From Diphasiastrum complanatum (lineage: Eukaryota > Streptophyta > Lycopodiopsida > Lycopodiales > Lycopodiaceae), in assembly GCA_029204225.1 (NCBI GenBank), contig CM055102.1, positions 19,050,967 to 19,114,966 of the forward strand: a DNA stretch of 64,000 bases. The letters run 5' to 3'. Positions 36,501-48,000 of the stretch are shown here, piece by piece (position 1 is the stretch's first letter; each line of letters starts with the position of its first letter). The notes under the pieces were generated by a model. The model worked only from the letters and a program-made list of their open reading frames with translations, had not been told where the DNA came from and did no database searches. The translations under genes and the position numbers were made by a program.

Positions 36501-39024
36501 TTACACGATTATGATACTTTTGGGGTATCTGTTGTGACGACCTATGTCCTCTCCATCAGTATTTCCATTAGTTTGTGATTTTTCAGTATTTAGCATGCTT
36601 ACATTATTGTTTTAGATAGTCATTATGCTTGCTAGCCGGTGGAGGGCTTTGTTTTTCTGTAGGGGAGAGTTATGGACTTGGCTCATTACATTCACTGCAT
36701 CCATTCTTTTATTCGTTATTATGCATAAGCAAGCCTAAGGGCCCTTTTTTATAGGATGATACGGGGTAAGCCGTCTGTCCCACATTAGATTATCCTAACA
36801 GAGTTCACAGTTCTACCCCTATAGCTAGCTGCAATCATTCAGCTTATCCTATATATTCAGCGTATCATGATGCTACCCACGGATGAGCAAAGATACATAC
36901 AGACGGCACTTACCTCATCATGACACCTTTATGACCACTAACCAGGGGCATCGACTATCATAGTTTTCGCAGGCCTCCCAGCTATTGGATACACTTGGCA
37001 TCTCTATACCTCCCATCGGGCACCCCATGAGTATATCAAACGTTGTGGGATTCCCAGTTTTGCCACATTATCTTACCTCAAGAATATCTCATGGGCTTCG
37101 ATTTCTGCTGGGCCAGTTCCGCGTTTCTTCACATCAGTTGGCGATTGAGACCGGACGCTCCAGGGTACCCGGCGAGAGGAGCGGTTTTGCCAATTGTGTT
37201 GTTTATCTATGGTCGAGTTCGAGGAGCATTTCCTATTCATATGTCCAGCTTACTATGAGATCAAAGGGAGATATCACTGCCTCTTTCTTCAGTCACCAGT
37301 TACACTACGGTCCCTTATCTCATACGAGGGCCCCCGATGCGTGGCACTGATGACCTGTGAGATGTCCCTCCTGCAACAGGACCTCATGTCAGACAGTTCA
37401 GCATACTTATTCAGCCACACAGTCTCAGATTACATCCTTCTTCTCTCGAAGAAGATCACGTTCTGATGCAGACATGACTGACAACGATTGCGACAACATT
37501 CCCAGACCTAGGCCACAAAGACGACGCACCACCCAGCCTCAGGCGACCACGAGAGCTACACGTCCCATATGCAAGGCCCTACTTCTCGACATCGACACCA
37601 AAGACATCATTCAACCATCCACACAGTAGCTATGCCTATCACATCCCTTTTCATGATCTGCATTTGACCTGGGTCTTTCAGATCTTGTTACATTCACATT
37701 GCGACTATAGTACTCATGTTAGTCATTTACATTCAGAGCACATTAGTACTTTTTATTTGTATTACTTGGAGTCGTTACACACACTCCCTCTGTTACCACA
37801 CTTGAAATGTATCTTTTAGTCTTATATGCCTTTTGGCATGGAAAAGACATTAATAAAGCTTGCAGTTCCACCTATACAGATCGAGGCAGTTCTTCAACTT
37901 ATCACCTATATACAGAGGATACAGGCGCTACCAGAGATAGACAGGCGATACATACAGGTTGCACTATCCTCCTCACAGCGTCTTCATGATCAGGGCTACA
38001 GGCTATCATGGTTCTCTCAGGCCTCTCACCTCCTACTTGTATCATTTGGCATCTCCATCACAGAGCTCCCCTCCGGCACACATCAGTATATCAGACGCTT
38101 CCTTTATCGCACATATCTAGAACGGACTTGGCGTAACCAGTTAGGGGTTAAGCCAGCTTTCTATCGAACTCATTTCTTGGATCTAGATGCATCAGGGACC
38201 CCGGTCATGCCATGCTACTTGGACTCGGGATTGTCACATTGCCTCAGATTCACATTGGGGCAGCTCAGGGTGTCCTCTCATCAGCTAGCTATTGAGACTG
38301 GGAGGTTCCACGGTATTCCCAGAGAGGAGCGGATTTGCCAGTTTTGCTCCCTAGGTGAGGTGGAGTCTGAGGAGCACTTTATATTTCGGTGCCCTGTATA
38401 TTATGAGATTAGAGGACGATATCACTGCCTGTTCCGAGGGATGCCTACCACTCTACGATCTCTCATAGCTTATGAGGACCCACGGTGTGTCGCTCTCATG
38501 GTACACGAGATGTCCAGACTACAGAGAGATCTATACGAGACACCCCAGCATTTTACCTCACAGCCATTGATTACTTCGTTCTTTACTAGACGGAGATTGC
38601 ATGATTTAGTACCTGAGGATGAGGATTATGATGAGGATGACGACGAGGCTGTTGGCCGCTCTCATGCTCATAGAGATCAGAGACAGTGTACCTCTCACCA
38701 TCAGGATACCACCAGGATTACTAGACATTCTACGCAGGGGCGTACTACTACTACTATCACACATACACGTGCTCATACTCACAGACGCCGCCGGCAGACT
38801 CCAGTGCTTTCCCATACTGTGGCTCGCATTACATCTTTTTACAACAGCAGCACAGCAGATGCAGCACAACCTTGACATCTTACCCGAGACACATATGATT
38901 ATTATTATGCACATTCTCGCATACGTGTCTATTTTAGGTTGCACTAGTTTTCTTTCTTTATTACAGTTTGGAGACGTTTTTTATACGCTCCCATGGTTAC
39001 CACATACATGACATGTACTTCATT

Positions 39025-39086
<62 letters not shown>

Positions 39087-42000
39087 CGATGGCAGCTCCT
39101 CCTCCTCGTGCCCCTGCTTGTAGATCAGCACGATCCCCAGCCACCTCCTCACTCACCTCCCTCGCTCACCACTCACCTCCCCTCGCTGCCCCTTCCCCTA
39201 GCCCCCTCGCTGCTCCTTCTCCTTCCCTCGCTGCTCCTTCTCCTTCTCCTTCCCTCGCTGCCCCTTCCTGTAGCTCTCGCTGCTCCTTCTTCCCCCCTCG
39301 CTGCCCCTTCCCTCGCTGCTGCTCCTTACCTCGCTGCTCCTTCCCCCCTCACCGCCCCTTCCCTCGCTGCCCCTTCCCTCGATGCTCCTTCTTGCCCCCT
39401 CGCTGCTCCTTCCCTCGCTGCTCCCTCCCCTAACCCCCTCGCTGTTCCTTCCCCTTCCCCCCTCGCTGCTCCATCCCCCCCCCCTCGTTGACCTCCCTGA
39501 TCTCCTAGCTGCCACCCCCTCACCCATCCTCCTCGCTGACCCCTCCTTGTCACCCCCCTCACCTCACCCCCTCGCTGATCTCTCACTTCACCCCATTGTC
39601 ATTCCAGCCCCCCCCCTCACAACCACTTCACCTCACCCCCTTGATGACCCATCTCCCTCTCCTACTACAACTCTCACCCCCCTCTCTGATGGCTGCTCCC
39701 CTGATTCAGCTCCTCTTCTGTCTTCTGACCCTATTCTTCCCACACCTATCATTGCTCACTCTTCCTCCTTCACGGCACCACAGTCTACAGCCAATATTCC
39801 GTATACGCCTTCTAAATCGATTGAACTTTTTTCATCTTGGCAGATTGATCAATTCAAGGCAGATTTCCAATTTTTGCGGTATGAAATTTCACAGCTGAAA
39901 GGAACGGTTACTTCTTTGGTCAACAAGAAGAAGCTATTGCAGTCCAAGGTTGCCTCATTCGAACAATCCATCGGAATCAAACAGGCCGCAGCTTCGGAAT
40001 CCACCACCAACATGCTACGGGAGCTAGAAACCAAGATTGAGAAGCAACACGAAGAGGCCCTTTCCTGGGCATCAGTTTTGAAAAAGGGCACCAAACCCAG
40101 CGCTCCCATCTCCTCAGTTATCTCAGCCACCATCTCGGAAGAGAAATCTCGAGACCAAAAATCCCACAATATTAAAGTTTGTGGAGTTCTAGATACACAG
40201 GATGCATTGGCTGAAGCTAAACGCTTTCTCGACATCACTCTCGGGCACAGGACAGAGGGGTTAGACACCGCATGGAGGACCACTAGAGATGCAGCCACAC
40301 TCATTCTTCGTTTCACCTCCCTCGAGAGCCGTCGAGATGCTTTGCGGTGCAGAGCTAAGCTACGTGGTACCACTATCTACATGGACGACGACCTCACATA
40401 TCCAGGTAGAGGACAGGCGTAAGGCCTTTCAAGCAGCCCGTGAGTCTGGCAGACGAGTCATTTACCGAGATGGACGAGTGCGTTTTCTTGACAGCGCACC
40501 TAGCAACTCCCAGTGCTAGGGATTTGGGGTCCCCGGGTTTGGGAGTGCCCCAGGGCCCCACCCACACCATCTCCGGATTGGAGTATGGAACTGTGATGGT
40601 TTACACTCATCCTCCATTGCTGGCGACTTGATCGATTTCATCACTGACAGAGATTTGCTGCTCTTTATGGAGACTCATGAGAGTCAGGAGAGAGGATTAC
40701 CTATTTTTCCAGGATACAGATGGGATTCCGTGTACAGACTTGAGACTAGATCAGCTAGCGGTCGTGGATCCGAAGGTGTTGCATGTTTATACAGAGAGTC
40801 TCTTCATCTGAGCATTGAGTTCATCAGACACGACGAGCATGCACGGTATATATGGATTCATATTACTGGACAGGATATTGGGTTGGACAGGGACCTCTTT
40901 GTGGCAGCCTGTTATTTTCCTCCAGAGTCTTGGTCCTTTGCTGAGGGCACAGGTTCACCCTACCTTGATTTATCGCCTGATATCATCAGATTCGCAGAGC
41001 GGGGGCATATTCTCCTCACTGGAGATTTTAATGCCCGAACCTCTTCACGACAGTCAGAGTTCTATGACATCACCGACCAGCTCCGCGTTCATGCCCTTGA
41101 CAGCGATGATATGGGAGTTACCAGGATTTCAGAGGACAGCTTGGGACCTACTACCCCTTACGGTGAACATTTATTGCAGTTTGGAGAGGCCCATGAGTTA
41201 GACATTTACAATGGCCTAACTTGTTGGCCAAAATCTGGCAGTTATACTTGTCACCCTCACAGTGGTGGACACAGTGTTGTGGATTATCTCATGGGATCAC
41301 CATCTTCCATACCTCTCATATCTGATTTTCATGTATCTCCCACCACTCTCTCTGATCATTCCTTTCTCTCCTTCGCTATCGGCCGCCTCCCACCTCCCCA
41401 ACCATCCTCACACCCCCTGCTTACACGGGCACCCAAGTATACATTCAGTTCTCTCTTTACACCAGTTTACCAGGAGTTCCTAACCTCATTGCTCCATTCC
41501 TTCCCTCGCGATAGTACAGTCGAGACTCAACCTGCCTTTCTTAGCACTTCTCTTCATACCGCTGCTTCCCTTGCTTTTCCATCTAAACCCCATAGAAGCA
41601 GAGGCACCCGCTCCTCATCGATACGACCCCCACACCCCCCGTGGTATGATGTTGAATGTCGCTCTCTTCATCAGCTTGTCACCCATGCCCGCACTCACGA
41701 TCCTCATCTCCTCCACTCCGCCAGGCGCTCTTACCGTCGCACACTCCGCCGAAAAAAGCGTATATATGATGACTCCGAAGGAACGCGTCTTGTTGATCTT
41801 CTCTTCAGTTCCTCTTCAGGCGCCTTTTGGCGTGAGTTTATCCCTCGTGCTCCACCACCCCTCCTGGATGACCTTCGCATATGGACCAAATACGCTACCA
41901 AGCTATATACCATACCCACTGACGCACCCATCTCTATCTCCCCACGCCCCTCTGAGTTCACCTTCTTCACATCTGACATGGTACTTACGGCCATCAAGAG

Positions 42001-45000
42001 AATGAAGTCCCATAAAGCAAGAGATATCGAAGACCTTGAATCTGAACTCCTAACCCATGCTTCCGACCTCCTTGCTCCCACACTAGCCACTCTCCTCAAT
42101 TCCGCCGTTGTCTCTGGTTTCCCCTCATCCTGGTGCACCAACATCATCCACCCTATTCATAAAAATGGTGATCCCATGATCCCTGGTAATTACCGCACCA
42201 TCATGATCGGACATGTTCTCACGAAGCTCTATGGTACCATACTCCAGTCTGCAGTGAGTTCAGAGGCGGAAGCTCGGAGATTACATGCATTGGGGCAGGC
42301 AGGTTTCCGATCTCATTATTCTACCACTGACCATATTTTTACACTTCGAGCCTTGATCGAGGAAGCTAAGTACAGGAAAGAGAGGGTTTACTGCTGTTTT
42401 GTAGATTTCAGGAAGGCCTTCGATTCTGTACCACGCTCCCTGCTCATTCAGAGACTTCGTGACCTTGGTTTCTCCACAGATATTGTTTTAGCAGTGATGG
42501 CTCTTTATGAGAAGGTCTTGGGATGTTTCCGACATAGCAGTGGCTTATCTGATCACATTTGGAGCACCATTGGGGTGAAATAGGGGTGCTCTCTTTCACC
42601 GGTTCTCTTTGGATTGTATATTGATGAGTTAGAGCGAGTCATCTCACAGTGTGGCGGGGGTGACTGTAGACTTGGCACCATTCTGATTGCTATTCTCCTT
42701 TATGCGGATGATGTAGTACTAGTATCCCCGACCAGAGAGGGTTTGCAGAGGCAGCTGGATTGTTTACAGGGATTTTGTACCAGATGGGGGTTGGGGGTGA
42801 ACACTGCGAAGACCAAGGTTATGGTCTTCAACACTTCTCGAGCCTTCATGCAGCACCAGGAGCTCATCCTAGATGGACAGGCCTTAGAGGTAGTTTCCTC
42901 TTATACCTATTTGGGGATACTCTTCTCTGGTCCTACCTTCAGCATGCGGCAAGCTGCCACCACCCGACTTGGGAAGGGGCATTCCTCTCTTGTTCAGCTT
43001 GAGCGGTTCTGTTTCAGGAAGCTCATCCGAGATGTTCGCAGTAAGTGTAGACTCTTTGATACTATTGTCACCCCCACAGCCTTATATGCAGCAGAGACAT
43101 GGTGCACCAGCCTCCCTTCATCACATTGGGCCAGCATTTCATGATTGCAGACCACCATGTTAGCCCGTATGATTCGGGCGAAGCCCTCGGTTCCACATGA
43201 GATCCTTCTTGCAGAGTTTGCCGTTCCACCCATTCAGATATATGCCGCGTTCCAGCTTATCACATACATTCAGAGAATCCAGGCTCTGCCCGATGAGAAT
43301 ATGAGATATACACAAACAGCACTGGTCTCCTCACACTTTCTTCATGACCAGGGCTATCGACTATCGTGGTTCTCTCAGGCATCCCATTTCCTCCTTGAGT
43401 CATTTGGTATCTCCATTACAGAGCTCCCCTCAGGTACTCATCAGTATATCAGGCGCATCTTATATCGGGCATATCTCGACCGTACTTGGGGGCGACAGCT
43501 TGGGGTGAAACCCGGCTACTACTGGACTCATTTTATTGAGCTTGACATAGCAGGGGTCCCGGTCTTACCGCATTATTTGGACTCGAGACTATCACATTGC
43601 CTCAGATTTACATTGGGACAGCTCCGTGTATCATCACATCAGTTGGCTATTGAGACTGGTAGATTCCAGGGTACCCCAAGAGAGGAGCGGATTTGCCAGT
43701 TATGCTCTTTAGAGGAGGTGGAGTCAGAGGAGCACTTTATCTTTAGGTGCCCGGTATATTACGAGATCAGAGGGAGATACCACTGTTTGTTCCGAGACAC
43801 ACCTGTCACCTTACGATCGCTCATAGCTTATGAGGATTCCCGATGCGCGGCACTCATGATACGAGAGATGTTTATACTACGACAGGATTTGTATCAGACC
43901 GCCCAGCCGAATCAGGTTTCTCAGCCTCAGATCACTTCTTTCTTCTCCAGGAGGAGAGGACGTTTTGATGACGGTGACGGTGATGATGATGACCTACTTG
44001 CCCACAGAGACCAGAGACAGCGTCCCACACATACCCATGTTGCAGCACGAGCTACTCGACCTATCACGAGGAGACCTCTTCATCCTCTCAGACGACGTCA
44101 GAGACCACCAGTGGCCCTTCATGCCACAGGCCGTATTACATCCTTCTATATCATCAGCACCAGCAGGACAGGACTAGATGATAGCGTCATATCTCACTCA
44201 TGACTGTTAGCAGTATACATGCTCCCACATGTTTCTAATAGCATGACATCTATTTCAGTTTATAGCTTTAGCTCTAGATTGCTACTTTGTTACTGTTTTG
44301 GAGACGTTTCATACCCTCCTATGGTTACCACATACTTGACATGTACATTTACTAGTCTTATATGCCTTTTGGCATGGAAAAGACATTAATAAAGCTTTCT
44401 TTCTTTCTTTCTTCTCTCTCTCTCTCTCTCAACAGTTGATTGGACTAGCAGAAGCTCATTCTTTAGCCATTCTGAATGGCCTATATCGTTGGCCATCATC
44501 ATCAGGTTTTACTTGCCATCCACACGGAGGTGGACACAGCGTTGTTGACTACTTCATTGGTTCACCGGCCTTGATTCCATTTCTTCATACCTTTCATATC
44601 ATGCACCCTACCATCTCTGATCACTCTTTATTGCTCTTGTCCCTTGGCCATGTTACTCCTGGTTCTGTTACGACATCTCCCACCCGCCGCCACCGTCCTT
44701 TCTCTCCTCTTGGTGTTCCTTCATACACTTCCTCTTTAACCACACTGCTCCAGGACTTCCCCTTCTCATCCTCAGTAGACCAACAAGCAGCCTTCTTATC
44801 TCAGTCACTTCTTTACTTAGCCAATACTGCTTATCCACCAAAAACTTTCTCATCTCATAAACGCACTTATAATAGATGGTATGATGATGAGTGCCTCTCC
44901 CTACACAAGCAAGTTGTTCACGCTCAATACCATTCTCCCGACACCTTAGCACTTAAACAAAAGGAATATCATAGAATGACTTTGCGAAAAAAGACCACTT

Positions 45001-48000
45001 TCAGTCAGTCTCTAGCACAGAAACTCATAGATTCCTTGGACGACTGCTCTTCCACCTTCTGGAAGATGTTTTCTAGAAACTCATGTAAGCCAGCTCCTAT
45101 TGCGATCAAATCCTGGATTAACTATGTTGCAAAACTCTATACAATTGACTCTCCTCCCATCTCTCTCTCGCCACGACCATCAGAATTCGCCCTTTTCACT
45201 CCTCCCATGATTGAAAACGCCATAAAAAATAGTCAAACCCATAAAGCCATTGATGTGGACTCCCTAAATATGGATTTCTTAAAACCTATCAACTCTTGCC
45301 GTCCAAACCCACTTGACATACAAGCAACCAACTCGCCAACAACGATCAGACTTAACCAACTTGAAGTTCGGAAACCAACATTGAGATCCAACCTGGCGCC
45401 ATGCCAGATCAGGGGTCCCGATGTGGGTGACTTCCCTCCAAGCAAGCCACCCAACATACATCAAACTTAACTAACTCGAAGCTTCGTCACAAACGAGTAA
45501 CATCCATTCCAAGCAAGTCGTCTGACTCACATCAGACTTTATCAACTCAAAGCTTCATCACGAGCGCTGGAAGCCAACCTAGCGCAATGCCAGACTGGTC
45601 AACCATAAACAGGTAACTTCCACCCAAGCAAGCCATCCAACTCAGCCGACAGGTTAGAGCCCGTTCCCCAAGAGCTTAACCCATTCACGTTCATGCAAGG
45701 AACACTCAAAACCACAAGCCGCGACAGAGAAGACAACTAGTTCCTAGACCGAATGGTCCCAACATCATACCGTTGGCGTCCCAGGATACGACTCTCAGCT
45801 ATGTGCCAGATCAAAAAGTTTGAAGCGGCCTTACAACTGGCACTTTTACCGAACACTAAAACCTAGAAGGTAATCAAAGTCAATTTAAGGAAAATCCCAC
45901 TTTATTAATAAATTTAAGAAGGTTACATTTCAAGTGTGTGACCGACCCTAGTCTTCGGGGCGCTAGCATGCCAAGGCGGGTGCCAAGACAACATTCCAGC
46001 AAGGGGAGCTGAGACTTGGTTGGAGCTCGCCTTGAGTCCCCTCATACCAAGTGCTCTGCCCAAGCTGGTAAAGCACGTTTTCTCTCTAAAAAGTCATTTT
46101 CTCTCTCTAGAATTTATTGATCCCTAGGCTTCCTTTAACCATGCCTAGATCGTGTGAGGTGATTGCACATCAATCCGAGCTCTCTGGACTTCAAAGTTTT
46201 TCAGCCATAGGAACTTGGCGCCGACTGGATTCTGGTCACAATGGCGCCAGGAGCAGCAGTGGCCCTGCTGGCGCCGGGGACAATGCTGGCACCAGTGGCG
46301 CCGGAATAAAGCTTGTAAAGGTAGCTTTACAACATCCACCCCACCTTTATAAAATCTAATGTCCTCATCAGATGTCAGATTAAAGTAAAGGTGTCTCCCA
46401 ATTAAAATTAACTATACATTTAAGCTACTTGGCACAGTACTCAATTTACTGGCCACCTTTTATTAGCATTGTAGCTGGCACACCACAAGTTGGAGGCTCG
46501 GCTCTTTTATATTGAGAAATTACATAACTTGAAAATATCACTTTGTCTTGGGAAAAGCGTAGATTTTATATCGCTTACGTAAAACCCGAGAACCTTATTT
46601 GACTTGGTGACAGAGGCTTGCTGAAGTATTCACCCTTGCCACTTCTGCCCTTGACTTTGAACTCCTTTGAGCTCCGGATTTATCCGTTCTGCACTTTGTA
46701 TATAGCTCCCTAAGTTCCAGATTTGATCATTTCCGCACAGGTATCAAGGCTCCTTGAGCCAAAAGATTTATCATCGATCGTCCACTTTATGGTCCACTCT
46801 ATGCCTTCATGCTTTTACACCTTGATTTTACTCCTTGTCCCAGCCTGATTTTGATCCTTTTCCTTTTGGCTCTTTGAAGTAGGCAAAGATTGAGTACTCC
46901 GCAATGCACCTCTCACCTAGCTTGAAGTAACTATCTTTGAATCAACCCAAATGTAACCATTGACCTTGTGGAGAGCCAAGGGGTCGCACCAGTTTGATCC
47001 GCATATAAACTATCTCTTCGCGTTTGTTTGAAGCACCATGTCCATCTCGCAAAACTTGACTTTCACAATTCCATCACTGGTCAGTTGCCTCATAGTCAAA
47101 ACAAGAAGTGTACATCTAGCTTGGCTTCAAGTAGCTCTCTTTGAATCAAACACATGCACCCAAAGTTTGCACTAGTCCGATTTCAATACGAACTATCCCT
47201 TAGCGTCCGTTCGAAGTACCAAGTCTCTCGTGCAAGACTCAACTTTCACAGTTCCTTCGTTGATCAGTTGCTTTACATGTAACACAAGTCAGCGTACTCA
47301 TTATGTCTCCTCATCATTACTGGTCCAGAGAAAAGCCTATAACAAGCTTTCCTTTTTCACAGCAATAACTTGTCAACTTATTAGGTCCAAAGTTCGCTAG
47401 TCTCCTCGTGGTGAGTATGGCTAGGTCACCTTAAATTTGCCCCCATTTTGATCAACTTTCATTCAAAATTTGCACCAAGAGAGAGGTGTATGTGATAGTT
47501 CCCCTCCACTTATAAAATCAGCTGACCGGACTTAGAGTAAACTTCTCAGACAAAAGCCTTTCCAACACTTTGCTTTCCATCTGCTAGGATTATGGCTTGA
47601 TCCAACTTGTTGCCAATCTCTGAAGTCTTTCCCCTTTGAGGAAAAACTCAATTGACACTGGATATCACCCATGCTCAGTGAGTTTCAGTTCCGAAGGTAG
47701 CCATCCCAAATGAAGACCAACTATTCCATAGAAGATCTCCCCTAAAATTGCCCTTTCCAACTTTTGCCTTCCTGCTTGCGACTGGTGGGCGTTGTCACAA
47801 ATGAAGCTAACCCAAGTAACAGTTAGCCTATATCCTTTGCAAACATCGAGTCATTTCGATATCGTTCACGTGTGAGTACTTGAACTACGAATCCATGCTC
47901 AGTGAGTTTTAGTTCCGAAGGTAGCCATCTCAAATGAAGACCAACTGTTCCATAGAAGATCTCCCCTGAAATTGCCCTTTTCAACTTTTGACTTCATGCT

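Larger units (their letters stand above)
39084..44400 (+). mobile_element. LINE copy 3, near full length (5.3 kb)
   Basis: Holds both ORFs and a complete 3' end: hairpin 44362-44375, AGACATTAATAAAGC, then four TTTC units and a CT tract. It is the most complete copy in the window. Inactivating changes are a frameshift in ORF1 and two nonsense codons in ORF2 (TAG 42581-42583, TGA 43142-43144). It lies in the 17.4-kb hydrolase intron, opposite to the host gene. The RT/endonuclease order is that of APE-type LINEs. I cannot place the clade by eye: the non-poly(A) tail, absence of an RNase H domain and ORF1 without zinc knuckles differ from standard plant L1. Confidence 0.9.

Noticed and set aside
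37043-37629. Short plus-strand frames as separate genes
   Set aside because: They are pieces of the frame-shifted ORF2 end of LINE copy 1.
39198-39586. Gly/Glu/Ser-rich minus-strand frames
   Set aside because: Antisense of the Pro/Ser/Ala-rich minisatellite of LINE ORF1; the same holds for 60164-60460 and 60552-60817.
46117-46359. 80-residue frame with [16 protein letters not shown]
   Set aside because: Low-complexity GGCGCC-rich part of the LTR.
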